A stretch of DNA of 64,000 bases from JAGCJX01 sp045638645 (GTDB taxonomy: Bacteria; Bacteroidota; Bacteroidia; Bacteroidales; UBA932), in assembly GCA_045638645.1 (NCBI GenBank), contig JAZUBU010000009.1:22541-86540 (forward strand), written 5' to 3'. This document shows positions 1 to 9,287 of the stretch, piece after piece. Made by a program: the position numbers and the translations under genes. Within the stretch, counting starts at the first letter, position 1. Each line of letters starts with the position of its first letter. Under the pieces are notes generated by a model. It did not search any database, was not told the DNA's origin, and worked only from the letters and a program-made list of their open reading frames with translations.

Positions 1-1
1 G

Positions 2-550
2 ATCGAGATTCTGGTGAATTTTACCCCCAAACTCCAATACATCGGAGAATGGTGGAAACAGTTGTACGGTGAGTCAGAAGGCAAACAAGGTTTGGGTATT
101 TTCCCTGCATCGGTGAATTTTACGACTGATTTGCACTCCATGGGCCAATACATTCAGGATGGGGAACGTACATTGTTTGAGACCGTTCTTTCTGTAGAAA
201 GTCCCAAGCGTAATCTGGATATCCCGGTGGATCCGGAAAACCTGGATGGCTTGAATTTCCTGGCTGGCCGCCGTATGGAGGCTTGTAACCGCATGGCGGA
301 ATTGGGAACCCGTCTGGCCCACATCGACGGAGGTGTTCCGAACATCCGTTTGGAAATCCCGCGTATCGATGAGTATCATTTGGGAGCACTTTATTTCTTC
401 TTCGAAAAGGCTTGTGGGGTCAGTGCCTATCTGTTGGGTGTGAATCCTTTTGACCAACCGGGCGTCGAAGATTACAAAAAGAATATGTTTGCTTTGCTGG
501 GAAAACCCGGCTACGAAGAACAAACCCGAGAAATCCAAAAGCGAATCTGA
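2..550 (+). CDS. pgi: glucose-6-phosphate isomerase, C-terminal part
   Basis: This is the 3' end of a gene whose start lies left of the window; the frame is open from base 2. Glucose-6-phosphate isomerase interconverts glucose 6-phosphate and fructose 6-phosphate in the cytoplasm. The visible 182 residues hold the hallmark second signature: a T-DLHSMGQYIQDG stretch near base 115, followed by the LGALYFFFEKA helix and the motif NPFDQPGVEDYKKN near base 445, which carries the lysine typical of the active site. The coding sequence ends in TGA and the next gene starts 4 bases later, so the two are probably co-transcribed. Identity is secure; only the N-terminal half is missing because of the window edge. 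Confidence 0.95.
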   Translation: MEILVNFTPKLQYIGEWWKQLYGESEGKQGLGIFPASVNFTTDLHSMGQYIQDGERTLFETVLSVESPKRNLDIPVDPENLDGLNFLAGRRMEACNRMAELGTRLAHIDGGVPNIRLEIPRIDEYHLGALYFFFEKACGVSAYLLGVNPFDQPGVEDYKKNMFALLGKPGYEEQTREIQKRI

Positions 551-554
551 TCCT

Positions 555-3380
555 ATGGAATTTCTACGTCAAGTAGCAGACCTGTACCTGGAACGCGAAC
601 GTGAGAACCTGATGAACGCCTGCTTCGTTTTTCCGAACAGGCGTTCGTCGTTGTTTTTTCGCAAGTACCTTGGTCAGCAGGCGGCAGGCGTCTTGTTTTC
701 GCCTCCAGTCACGACCATCAATGCCTTGTTTTACGAACTGACCGATCGGCAACCCATTGACCGCATCGCGGCCTTGCTCCGTTTGTATGATATTTATCGG
801 GAGGAGGCGCACGATGAGCAGGAGTCGTTGGAGCATTTTGTGCAGTGGGGCGATATGTTGCTCAATGATTTCAGTGATTTGGACAAATACCGGGTGGATG
901 CCAAACAGCTGTTTACAAACATACGGGATTTGAAGGAGCTGGATGCCGGGTATGATTTTCTTTCCGAGGACCAGCTTGCGGCAATCCGTCAGTTTTGGGG
1001 TAGTTTCCGGGAACACAGCCCTTCGTCCAATGAGACTTCTTTCCGGAAAATCTGGCAGGTTATGTACGAGATCTACCAACGCTTCAACGAGGATCTCTCT
1101 TCCGATAACCTGGGTTACGAAGGGGCCTTGTATCGGGAGGTGGCAGAGGCGTTGGATGTTGAGGACCATCCGGTCCATCAAAAACTCCGCAAGCATACGC
1201 GGTATGTTTTTGTGGGCTTGAATGCGTTGACCGCTTGTGAACGGTCCTTGTTGTTGTACCTGAAGAAGAATGATTTGGCGGATTTTTATTGGGACTACCA
1301 TGGCGATTTGATTCGGGATCCGCACAACCGTGCTTCCTGGTTCATGCAGGAGAATCTCCTGGATTTTCCGTCACGTCATCCCTTGCCAGAGGAAGCTGCC
1401 GGCTTGCCGCAGATCACGGTGGTGGGCATTCCTTCTCTGGTTGGACAGGCCAAATATGCCGGTCGTTTGTTGGAGAAAGACCTCGCCGGTACCGATTTGT
1501 TCAAGACGGCCCTGGTCCTGCCGCAGGAGCAGGCCTTGGACCCGTTGCTGGATTCTCTTCCGACGTGTGTGGACAAGGTCAATGTGACGATGGGTTATCC
1601 CTTGCACAACAGCAAGGTCCAGTCGTTCTTCCGTTATTTGGCCCAGTTGGTGGAGCGTTGCCGATTTGATTCGTGCAAGCCGGTATTTTATCACCGGGCC
1701 TTGATGAATCTGTTGAACCATCCTTGTCTGACCCAGCGTTTTGCGGCTGAAATTGCCCGCATACGGAGACAGATTCTGAAGAACAACCTCATCTACGTTC
1801 CCTCCGACCTATTGTGTGAAGGGCAGGTGGAGGAGTTTGTCCAATTGTTTGGTGCCGTACCCGCACCGTCGGAGGACAAAGTGGATTACACCCGGCGTGT
1901 AGCCGATTATTTTCTGGAGACCTTGTCCCTGTTGGGACGGGCGATGAGCCCCTTGGATCAGGAGTTCCTGTATCACCTCTATGCGGTCATCGTGCGTTTG
2001 CGGGATTTGAATCTTCCGTTGGAGTTGCGATCCTGGTTGCGGGTGCTGGATCAGTTGACGGCCGGCGTTTCCATTCCCTATCGGGGGGAACCCCTGGCAG
2101 GCCTGCAGATCATGGGGCCTTTGGAAACACGGGCACTTGATTTTGACAACCTCATTCTTTTTTCGGCCAACGAGGGCGTTTTCCCTTCGCAAGGTGTCAG
2201 CAATTCGTTCATTCCATACAACTTGCGCAAGGGCTTCGGCATGCCGACTTACGAGTATCAGGATGCCATCCAGGCCTACTATTTCTATCGGATGATCAGC
2301 CGGGCCAAACGCGTATGGCTGCTGTATGACCAGCGTACGGATGGTTTGAAGAGTGGGGAAGAGAGCCGCTTCATCAAACAATTGCGCTATCAGTATCGTG
2401 TGCCGATGCAGGAGCGGGTGATGGAAACAACGGTGCATCTGGCACCGCAAGAGGAGGTGGTCGTGCACAAGACGCCCGAAATCCTGGAGCGTCTGCGTAA
2501 ACTGCCTTTCTCGGCCAGCGCCTTGAACAGTTATTTGAGGTGTCCCCTGCAATTTTTCTTTGGCAAATGGGTAGAGCAGGAAGAAGAAGTGCTGGAGGAC
2601 ATCGAGGCGGGCACGTTCGGTACTTTGTTTCACCGTGTGATTCAATTGGTATACGAACCGATGTTACAGAATGGGTATGACCGGAAGGCTGTCCAGGCGA
2701 TACTGAAGGCTCCGGATATGCTCGATGCTTTTATTTTGCAAGCTTTTCAGGAAGAGTTGAAGATCTCCTCGATCACAGGCAAGAACAAGATCATCGAAGC
2801 CTTGCTCAAACGGATCTGCTGTCGGGTCCTGGAAACCGATATGAAAGAGAACCTGTCGTTGAAGGCGTTGGAACAGCGTTGCGAAGTGGACTTTCCGTTG
2901 TCCGATGGTACGGTCGTCCGTCTGAAGGGCTTTGTGGACCGCATTGACCAGGTGAACGGTATCTGGCGGATTCTGGACTACAAGACAGGCGGATCTTCAA
3001 TTCAATACAAGCAGGTGGCTGAGATGTTCGATCCTGCTGCGTTGGAGCGCCCTTACACGGCCTTCCAGTTGTGTTTCTACGACTTGCTCTGTCGTTGTAT
3101 GCAAGGCCCCGAAGGACAGTTCCCGCTGTTTACGTCCCAGGATCCTGTTCAGATGACCGTGTATTCTGTGAAAGATTTGTTCAAAGGAGAGGTGCCTTCT
3201 TTCTTGATTGAGGCAACGGAGCGTGAGGAGTATGAAACAGCATTGCGCACCCTGATCGAGAAAATCCTGGATCCGGACGAGCCTTTTGCCCGTTCTGTCC
3301 TGGCGGACAGCTACAAATCCCCTTGTAAAAACTGTTCTTATACAAAATACTGTAATTCGCATTATGTTAAACATTTATAA
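555..3380 (+). CDS. AddB-like helicase/PD-(D/E)XK nuclease subunit
   Basis: A 941-residue protein of the Bacteroidetes AddB-like type, the partner of the AddA-like helicase encoded next. The pair is expected to process double-strand breaks for RecA loading. The ATG at 555 was chosen because it follows pgi by 4 bases and gives MEFLRQVADLYLERE, the usual start; longer readings run inside pgi. The N-terminal two thirds are a degenerate helicase (FPNRRSSLFFRKYL near residue 25 replaces a Walker A). The C-terminal nuclease shows GFVDRID then ILDYKTGG near residue 805. A cysteine at about residue 661 (LRCPLQFFFG) and a C-x2-C-x5-C cluster near residue 923 match the Fe-S 'staple' of AddB nucleases. 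It overlaps the next gene by 17 bases. Function is inferred from family; strict orthology to Bacillus AddB is not claimed. Confidence 0.88.
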   Translation: MEFLRQVADLYLERERENLMNACFVFPNRRSSLFFRKYLGQQAAGVLFSPPVTTINALFYELTDRQPIDRIAALLRLYDIYREEAHDEQESLEHFVQWGDMLLNDFSDLDKYRVDAKQLFTNIRDLKELDAGYDFLSEDQLAAIRQFWGSFREHSPSSNETSFRKIWQVMYEIYQRFNEDLSSDNLGYEGALYREVAEALDVEDHPVHQKLRKHTRYVFVGLNALTACERSLLLYLKKNDLADFYWDYHGDLIRDPHNRASWFMQENLLDFPSRHPLPEEAAGLPQITVVGIPSLVGQAKYAGRLLEKDLAGTDLFKTALVLPQEQALDPLLDSLPTCVDKVNVTMGYPLHNSKVQSFFRYLAQLVERCRFDSCKPVFYHRALMNLLNHPCLTQRFAAEIARIRRQILKNNLIYVPSDLLCEGQVEEFVQLFGAVPAPSEDKVDYTRRVADYFLETLSLLGRAMSPLDQEFLYHLYAVIVRLRDLNLPLELRSWLRVLDQLTAGVSIPYRGEPLAGLQIMGPLETRALDFDNLILFSANEGVFPSQGVSNSFIPYNLRKGFGMPTYEYQDAIQAYYFYRMISRAKRVWLLYDQRTDGLKSGEESRFIKQLRYQYRVPMQERVMETTVHLAPQEEVVVHKTPEILERLRKLPFSASALNSYLRCPLQFFFGKWVEQEEEVLEDIEAGTFGTLFHRVIQLVYEPMLQNGYDRKAVQAILKAPDMLDAFILQAFQEELKISSITGKNKIIEALLKRICCRVLETDMKENLSLKALEQRCEVDFPLSDGTVVRLKGFVDRIDQVNGIWRILDYKTGGSSIQYKQVAEMFDPAALERPYTAFQLCFYDLLCRCMQGPEGQFPLFTSQDPVQMTVYSVKDLFKGEVPSFLIEATEREEYETALRTLIEKILDPDEPFARSVLADSYKSPCKNCSYTKYCNSHYVKHL

Positions 3381-6117
3381 AGCGTCGGCGGGTGCGGGAA
3401 AGACCCATGAATTGACCCAGCAGTACTTGAATTTGCTCTTTCAATCCGAGCATGCGTACCGGCACATCCTGGCGGTGACCTTTACGAACAAGGCGACGGA
3501 TGAGATGAAACAGCGGATTTTACAGGAGTTGTTCGCCTTGTCGAACAAAACAGGCCATCAGCATCAGGCGGATGCCCAACGGTTGCTGGTGTCGATTTTG
3601 AACGATTATACGGCTTTCCAGGTCAGTACTATCGACGGATTCTTCCAACGCATCATGCGCGCCTTTGCCCGCGAACTGGGTCAGGCTTCCAATTATTGTG
3701 TGGAACTGGATCAGGATCGGGTATTGTCGGAGGCCATTGATGAGATGATGGGGGGATTGGAGCAGCAGCAGGAACTGTTGCAGTGGCTGATTACCTTGTC
3801 ATTGGACAACATCGAACAAGGAGGATCCTGGGATGCAACCAGCAAGCTCAAGGAGATGGGTAAGCGTCTTTTCTCCGAGGAGTACAAGCTCAAGAGCCGC
3901 GACATGGAATCGTTGTTGCGCGATAAGCCCTCGGTGGAAGAGTTCCGGAAAAAGTTGCAAGCCATTGTGGACGGGCTTTCGGCTCGGGTGGAAGCCAAGG
4001 ACAAAACGCTGACAGAAGAAGAGCAAAAGGACTATGCTACGGCCATGACCATCCTGCCCAACCTGTACACCATTGCCTTGTTCTCGGATATTCGGGAATA
4101 TTTGTCGGCGTATTGTCGGGAGAACAACCTGGTACTTTTGTCGGAGACCAATGATTTTCTGAACCGTTTGATCGGGGAGGATGATACGCCTTTTGTTTAT
4201 GAAAAAGTAGGTACGCGCCTGAATCATTATATGCTGGATGAGTTTCAGGACACCTCAGCCCTGCAGTGGAAAAATTTTGAACCACTGCTGCAGGACAGTC
4301 TGGACAACGGATGGGACAACCTCTTGGTGGGGGATGTGAAACAAAGTATCTACCGTTGGCGGAATTCTGATTGGGAACTGTTGAATCACAAAGTTTACAA
4401 CACGTTCGGATCTGAAATGTGTAAGGTTATTCCGAAGCGGGAGAACTGGCGGAGTGGGGAGTACATCGTGAAGTTCAACAACGAGTTTTTTCGGAGGGCT
4501 GCCGATTCGGTGCAGAAACTGTACAACAAAGAGCGGAAGTATGATATCCTGAAAACCGATGGCGATGCCAGCCTCATCAACCAGATTTTTGTTGATGTGG
4601 AGCAGGAAGTGGTGAAAAAGCACGAAGGTTATGGTCGCGTTTCGCTGCAGTTTGTGGACAAGGACTCGGTCGCGGATAAGGATTGGAAGGCGGCCGTGAT
4701 GGCCCGTCTGCCGGAGGTCATCTCAGAAGTGATGTCTCGAGGATATCGCCAGCGGGACATTACCTTTCTGGTTCGAAAGAACACCGAAGGATCCAGTTTA
4801 GCCAAATCATTGATGTCCAATGGATTCCGTGTGGTTACGGAAGAGTCGCTTTCGCTGTCTGCCTCGAATGCCGTGATCGCCCTGGTTTCTCAGTTGAAGG
4901 ACATGTTGGATCATGGAACGGTACCCGAGGATGTGTCGTTGTATGCCCTTTGCGAACGGCTGGTCCGCGATTTGCCCGAGCAGGAGCGCCGCGAGCAGAT
5001 CTTCATCCGGACCTTCCTGGATGCCGTGCTGGATTTCTCCATGGGATTTCAAGGTGGCAATCTGAGGGATTTGTTGACGTGGTGGGACGAAAAAGGGGCT
5101 GGCTTGTGTGTCAATGCTCCCGAAGGGGAAGATGCGTTGCGCATCATGACCGTACACAAGGCCAAAGGGTTGGCCGCCCCTGTCATCATTCTTCCTTTCT
5201 TTGAAGAAATGTTCAATCCCAAGGGTAATATACCCCGCTATTTGTGGGCCAATCCGAAGCGGGAGCCCTTCAACTACCTGCCGATCTTGCCCCTGCTGTA
5301 TAAAAAGGACTTGATCAGCACCTGGTTTGAAGACGAATATTGGAAAGAACGCTTGTATCACCTGGTCGACTTGTTGAATGTAGCGTACGTAGCCTTTACC
5401 CGGGCCCGTTCGGAGATGATTGTGATGGGACCGCAACCGCAAATTTTGAAGAAAGGTAACTATTCCATCCTGTCCCTTGTCAACCTCTTGTACAAGCATT
5501 ACGAACAGGAATTGGTGCAAGACGGTGTCTGGAAGATCAAGGAAATCGGGAAGTCCTGTGATGTCACCGGGCAGCCCGGTTCTGCGGACTCCGAGCCGGA
5601 CAATGTGATTCAGGATGATCCGATCTATCGTTCGGTGCCCATTGGCAAACGGCTGCAGTTGACTTTACGCGGGGCCGATATCTTTACTGAGGACTCCCAA
5701 CGGACCCGGGGGGTGGTCATGCACGAAATCCTCTCCCGAATCGAAGTGGTTGAGCAGCTGGAAGACAGCATCCGGTTGGCCATTTCTGAGGGAGCCTTGT
5801 CCCAAGAAGAGTTTGACGACGTTTATAAACGTTTGAAAACGGCTGTGGATGCGGTGGAAGCTTATCATTGGTTCGATGGGACCTACCGGAATTACAACGA
5901 ACTTTCCATCCTGGATGACCAGGGTACGATGGTTTGCCCGGACCGGGTGATGTTCCGGGATCAGGATGCTGTGGTCCTGGATTACAAGTTCGGAAAGGTG
6001 GAACGGGAACAATACCACACCCAGGTGAAGCGGTACATGGAGAAAGTTTCTCAAATGGGGTGCCGTGTCAGAGGCTATTTGTGGTATGTGACCTTGGGCA
6101 AGGTGGTGGAAGTCTAG
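3364..6117 (+). CDS. AddA-like UvrD-family helicase/nuclease
   Basis: A 917-residue superfamily 1A helicase fused to a PD-(D/E)XK nuclease, the motor of an AddAB/RecBCD-like break-processing complex. The ATG at 3364 lies inside the end of the upstream gene and places the Walker A motif ASAGAGKT at residues 7-14. The other helicase motifs are in order: AVTFTNKATDEM (Ia), LDEFQDTSALQW near residue 292 (II), VGDVKQSIYRWR (III), ENWRS (IV), MTVHKAKG near 595 (V) and AYVAFTRARSEM near 676 (VI). The C-terminus carries HEILSR, then VVLDYKFG near 872 followed by Q..Y, a complete nuclease core. With the upstream protein this gives two nuclease sites per complex. The gene ends 25 bases before the convergent MBL hydrolase with no obvious terminator between. 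Confidence 0.92.
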   Translation: MLNIYKASAGAGKTHELTQQYLNLLFQSEHAYRHILAVTFTNKATDEMKQRILQELFALSNKTGHQHQADAQRLLVSILNDYTAFQVSTIDGFFQRIMRAFARELGQASNYCVELDQDRVLSEAIDEMMGGLEQQQELLQWLITLSLDNIEQGGSWDATSKLKEMGKRLFSEEYKLKSRDMESLLRDKPSVEEFRKKLQAIVDGLSARVEAKDKTLTEEEQKDYATAMTILPNLYTIALFSDIREYLSAYCRENNLVLLSETNDFLNRLIGEDDTPFVYEKVGTRLNHYMLDEFQDTSALQWKNFEPLLQDSLDNGWDNLLVGDVKQSIYRWRNSDWELLNHKVYNTFGSEMCKVIPKRENWRSGEYIVKFNNEFFRRAADSVQKLYNKERKYDILKTDGDASLINQIFVDVEQEVVKKHEGYGRVSLQFVDKDSVADKDWKAAVMARLPEVISEVMSRGYRQRDITFLVRKNTEGSSLAKSLMSNGFRVVTEESLSLSASNAVIALVSQLKDMLDHGTVPEDVSLYALCERLVRDLPEQERREQIFIRTFLDAVLDFSMGFQGGNLRDLLTWWDEKGAGLCVNAPEGEDALRIMTVHKAKGLAAPVIILPFFEEMFNPKGNIPRYLWANPKREPFNYLPILPLLYKKDLISTWFEDEYWKERLYHLVDLLNVAYVAFTRARSEMIVMGPQPQILKKGNYSILSLVNLLYKHYEQELVQDGVWKIKEIGKSCDVTGQPGSADSEPDNVIQDDPIYRSVPIGKRLQLTLRGADIFTEDSQRTRGVVMHEILSRIEVVEQLEDSIRLAISEGALSQEEFDDVYKRLKTAVDAVEAYHWFDGTYRNYNELSILDDQGTMVCPDRVMFRDQDAVVLDYKFGKVEREQYHTQVKRYMEKVSQMGCRVRGYLWYVTLGKVVEV

Positions 6118-6142
6118 TGCCTTCGCAGTTCGCTGCCGTTCC

Positions 6143-6910
6143 TCAGAAGGTAAGCACGAGTCCGTCGTAGGCCGGTTGTACCTGCGGAGGTAACAGGGCT
6201 TGTAGCGCAGCGTGGGCTTCGATCTGATGCGACAGGTGCGTGAGGTAATTTTGGGGAGCACCCACCTGGCGAATCACTTCCAGTGCTTCAGGAAGAGAAA
6301 AATGCGAGAGGTGTGGCGTGTGGCGGATGGTGTTGATGATGAAGATGTCAACACCTTTCAGCTTGAGGATTTCCTGGGGTTCTATGCGGTTGGCGTCGGT
6401 CAGGTAAGCCAGTTTTCCCAGACGGAAGCCCAGGATGGGTAGTTTGTGGTGCCAGGCCCGGATGGGGATGATTTCAACGCCGTGAATGGAGAACGGTGCA
6501 TCTGTGATGGTGTGTAGCTCAAATTGGGGCACACCGGGATAACGGTATTCCGAGAACGCATAGGCATACTCTTGGCGGAGGGAGGTTTGGACACGCTCTT
6601 CTGCATAGATGGGAAAGTCCTTGTCATATAGGTAATTGAATGCCCGTACATCGTCCAGTCCTCCAGTGTGGTCCTTGTGCTGGTGCGTGAGCAGGACAGT
6701 ATCCAGGTAACCGATATTTTCCCGTAGAATCTGTTGGCGGAAGTCGGGTCCGGCATCGATGATGAGTTTCAATCCTTCGTATTCGATGTACACGGAGCTG
6801 CGAAGCCGTTTGTCCCGAGGGTCGGTTGAGGTGCAGACGGAGCAGTGGCAACCAATCATCGGAATCCCCTGGGAGGTTCCCGTTCCTAAAAAGATGAGCT
6901 TGTTTTGCAT
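6143..6910 (-). CDS. MBL-fold metal-dependent hydrolase, PhnP-like
   Basis: A 255-residue metallo-beta-lactamase-fold phosphodiesterase-type hydrolase. It begins MQNKLIFLGTGTSQG and contains CHCSVC at residues 21-26, a possible structural zinc site as in PhnP, and the metal-binding motif HQHKDH at residues 76-81. Further histidines sit in RAWHHKLP, RHTPHLSH and LTHLSHQI. The family includes cyclic phosphate phosphodiesterases, but no phosphonate genes lie nearby, so substrate is unknown. The start is set at the ATG at 6910 because 23 additional upstream codons would run through the promoter and past the start of the divergent gene. A perfect Bacteroidetes -7 box ends 4 bases before this ATG, suggesting a leaderless message. 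Confidence 0.88.
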   Translation of the reverse strand: MQNKLIFLGTGTSQGIPMIGCHCSVCTSTDPRDKRLRSSVYIEYEGLKLIIDAGPDFRQQILRENIGYLDTVLLTHQHKDHTGGLDDVRAFNYLYDKDFPIYAEERVQTSLRQEYAYAFSEYRYPGVPQFELHTITDAPFSIHGVEIIPIRAWHHKLPILGFRLGKLAYLTDANRIEPQEILKLKGVDIFIINTIRHTPHLSHFSLPEALEVIRQVGAPQNYLTHLSHQIEAHAALQALLPPQVQPAYDGLVLTF

Positions 6911-6914
6911 ACGC

Positions 6915-6922
6915 CAAAGGTA
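6915..6922 (-). promoter_or_regulatory. -7 promoter box TACCTTTG for the MBL hydrolase
   Basis: The minus strand reads TACCTTTG, a perfect match to the Bacteroidetes TAnnTTTG box. Only 4 bases separate it from the ATG at 6910, so the expected transcription start falls on or next to the start codon. No -33 TTG at normal spacing was seen. Confidence 0.6.
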
Positions 6923-6933
6923 GAAAATTTGTT

Positions 6934-6941
6934 TAACTTTG
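6934..6941 (+). promoter_or_regulatory. -7 promoter box TAACTTTG for the rsmI-like operon
   Basis: The plus strand reads TAACTTTG, then four bases (CGAT), then the ATG at 6946. The spacing mirrors the divergent box at 6915-6922 and again predicts a transcript that starts at the initiation codon. Confidence 0.6.
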
Positions 6942-6945
6942 CGAT

Positions 6946-7650
6946 ATGAAAGGGAAATTATATTTGATTCCCTCTCCATTGGGAGAGAACGAACCGACGG
7001 AGGTCATTCCGGCATCGGTGCTGGAACGGATCCAGTCGTTGCATCATGTTGTGGCAGAGGAGATTCGGACGGTACGTCGCTATTTGTCCAAGGCGGGTCT
7101 CAAGGGGAAAATTGATACCCTGACGTTCTACGAACTGAACGAGCACACGCCTGCCGAGGCCGTTGAGGCGTTGTTGCAGCCCTTGTTGGCTGGCGAGGAT
7201 GTGGCCGTCATTTCAGAAGCCGGTTTGCCGGCCGTGGCAGATCCGGGAGCGGATTTGGTCCGTCTGGCGCAGGACCACGACATTGACGTGATTCCGATGG
7301 TGGGACCGTCTTCGTTGATGCTGGCCTTGATGGGATCCGGATTGAATGGCCAACGGTTTGCTTTTCAGGGATATCTGCCGGCCAAGAAGGAGGAACGTCG
7401 CAAGGCTTTGCTGGAATTGGAGAAAGAATCCCTGAAACGTTGTCAGACCCAGTTGTTTATCGAGACGCCTTACCGCAACGATGCGTTGTTGGATGATTTG
7501 TTGTCCTGTCTGCATCCGAAGACGCGTCTTTGTCTGGCAGCGGACCTCACCTTGCCCCAGGCTTATTTGAAGACCCGTACGGTTGCTGCCTGGAAAAAGG
7601 ACAAACCGGTATTGGGCAAACGCCCTTGTGTATTTTTGTTTTTAGCCTAG
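6946..7650 (+). CDS. RsmI-like tetrapyrrole-methylase-fold SAM methyltransferase
   Basis: A 234-residue SAM-dependent methyltransferase related to RsmI, which 2'-O-methylates C1402 of 16S rRNA. Family marks are YLIPSPLGE at the N-terminus, the motif ISEAGLPAVADPG near residue 88 (the RsmI ISDAGTPGISDPG counterpart), MVGPSSLMLALMGSG near 118 and FIETPYRND near 168. It is shorter than RsmI (about 280 residues) and lacks the C-terminal helix-turn-helix tail, like the short Bacteroidetes paralogues, so the exact target is uncertain. It heads a run of four same-strand genes (this gene, folB, mtaB, nucleotide-sugar dehydrogenase) with gaps of 9 bases or overlaps. Confidence 0.82.
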   Translation: MKGKLYLIPSPLGENEPTEVIPASVLERIQSLHHVVAEEIRTVRRYLSKAGLKGKIDTLTFYELNEHTPAEAVEALLQPLLAGEDVAVISEAGLPAVADPGADLVRLAQDHDIDVIPMVGPSSLMLALMGSGLNGQRFAFQGYLPAKKEERRKALLELEKESLKRCQTQLFIETPYRNDALLDDLLSCLHPKTRLCLAADLTLPQAYLKTRTVAAWKKDKPVLGKRPCVFLFLA

Positions 7651-7659
7651 TAGAAGTAT

Positions 7660-8022
7660 ATGATGAAAGGAACGTTGGAACTGAACGACATGGTCTTTTG
7701 GGCGCATCACGGTTGTTTTACCGAGGAACGCATCATCGGGAACCGCTTTGAAGTTCAGTTTTCTGCAATCTATAATATGGAGGTGCCTGCTCAGACGGAT
7801 GCGTTGGCCGATGCTGCCAATTACCAGCTGATTTATCACCTGATTCGTGAGCAGATGGAAATACCCTCCAACCTGTTGGAATGTGTGGCCCGGCGGATTC
7901 TGGATGCTGTGGCGGCTCAATTTTCCGAATTGGAAGAAATGACGGTATCCATTGCCAAGATCAATCCTCCCTTGGGAGGAGAGGTGGGTGCTTCCCGTGT
8001 AACCTTAACCCGAACCCGATGA
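7660..8022 (+). CDS. folB: dihydroneopterin aldolase
   Basis: A 120-residue dihydroneopterin aldolase (120 being the normal family length), which splits 7,8-dihydroneopterin to 6-hydroxymethyl-dihydropterin in folate synthesis. The sequence shows the family opening LNDMVFWAHHGCFTEER, with the conserved glutamates and GNRFEV strand, the NYQLIY segment with its tyrosine, LECVARRIL, and the lysine of VSIAKINPPLGG near residue 100. Two adjacent ATGs (7660, 7663) are possible starts; the first is used. Its TGA overlaps the ATG of mtaB (ATGA), which indicates translational coupling. Confidence 0.93.
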   Translation: MMKGTLELNDMVFWAHHGCFTEERIIGNRFEVQFSAIYNMEVPAQTDALADAANYQLIYHLIREQMEIPSNLLECVARRILDAVAAQFSELEEMTVSIAKINPPLGGEVGASRVTLTRTR

Positions 8023-9287
8023 CGACTCTACCCCAACTTCGAGTAGCTTTTGCCACCCTCGGCTGTAAATTGAATTATGCTGAGAGTTCAACCTTGGCCC
8101 GCCAGTTTGAGGCGGCTGGTTACCAGGTCGTCCCTCCGACCCAGGAGGCCGATGTGTATGTCATCAACACGTGTTCGGTGACGGAGCACAGTGATAAGAA
8201 ATGTCGTAACATCATCCGACGTCTTTCCAAACGCAACCCGGCGGCGTTGGTTGCCGTGACTGGCTGTTATGCCCAGTTGAAAGCCGAAGAAATTGCGGCT
8301 ATGCCTGGCGTAGATTTGGTTGTGGGGGCAGACGAGAAAGGAAATCTGTTTGCCCGGGTAGCGGAGTTGTCAGCCAAAGCGGAGGGTGTGGGACGCATCC
8401 ACTCCTGTGCCATCAACGAAGTCTCTTCCATTTTTCCGGCCTATTCTTCCGGAGAACGTACCCGTTCTTTCCTGAAAGTGCAGGATGGTTGCAATTACCG
8501 TTGTTCTTATTGCACCATTCCGAAGGCCCGGGGCGAGAGCCGGAACATTTCCATTGCAACGGCCGTCGCCGAAGCGGAACGCATTGCGGCTTCCGGAATT
8601 CGTGAGGTGGTGTTGACGGGGGTCAATACCGGAGATTTCGGCCGGACGACGGGCGAATCGTTTCTGGATTTATTGAAGGCCCTGAATGCCGTTGAGGGAA
8701 TTGAGCGTTACCGGATTTCATCCATTGAACCCAATTTGTTGACTGAAGAAATCCTCTCCTGGATTGCTTCCGGTACCAAGTTTGCCCCGCATTTTCACAT
8801 TCCGCTGCAGTCCGGCTCGGATGCGGTCCTGGCCCGGATGCGTCGCCGTTACAACACAACTCAGTTTGCGGAGAAGATTGCCTTGGTGCGTCGCTATGTG
8901 GATGCAGTCTTTATCGGAATCGATGTCATTATCGGTTTCCCCGGAGAGACGGAGGAACATTTTGAGGAGACTTATCGTCTTTTGGAGCAGGTACGCCCGT
9001 CCTTCATCCATGTCTTTCCGTATTCCAGGAGACCGGGAACCGATGCGGCTGAGATGCCGGATCAGGTAGACGAACGCATCAAGGATGAACGGGTTGCTCG
9101 CCTGACCGCGTTGAGCAATCGTTTGCACGAGGCCTTCTGCGAAGCCAACCGTGGCCGCGAAGAGGTCGTTTTGTTTGAAAGTACAGTAAAAGGAGGCAAG
9201 ATGTTCGGTTATACGTCGAATTACATCCGTGTTGAACAACCGTACGACCGTGCTTCCATTGGAAAAATGATAAAAGTTACCTTATGA
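8019..9287 (+). CDS. mtaB: tRNA threonylcarbamoyladenosine methylthiotransferase MtaB
   Basis: A 422-residue radical-SAM methylthiotransferase that converts t6A37 to ms2t6A37 in tRNAs reading ANN codons. The N-terminal domain has the three cluster cysteines in TLGCKLNYAES (C16), NTCSVTEHS and VTGCYAQL; the radical-SAM cluster is CNYRCSYC near residues 158-165, followed by IPKARGESR, which distinguishes MtaB from MiaB. The substrate t6A depends on TsaD, encoded at 15216-16241 in this window. The ATG at 8019 overlaps the folB stop, and its own stop overlaps the next ATG at 9284, so the three genes form a tight operon. Confidence 0.93.
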   Translation: MTTLPQLRVAFATLGCKLNYAESSTLARQFEAAGYQVVPPTQEADVYVINTCSVTEHSDKKCRNIIRRLSKRNPAALVAVTGCYAQLKAEEIAAMPGVDLVVGADEKGNLFARVAELSAKAEGVGRIHSCAINEVSSIFPAYSSGERTRSFLKVQDGCNYRCSYCTIPKARGESRNISIATAVAEAERIAASGIREVVLTGVNTGDFGRTTGESFLDLLKALNAVEGIERYRISSIEPNLLTEEILSWIASGTKFAPHFHIPLQSGSDAVLARMRRRYNTTQFAEKIALVRRYVDAVFIGIDVIIGFPGETEEHFEETYRLLEQVRPSFIHVFPYSRRPGTDAAEMPDQVDERIKDERVARLTALSNRLHEAFCEANRGREEVVLFESTVKGGKMFGYTSNYIRVEQPYDRASIGKMIKVTL

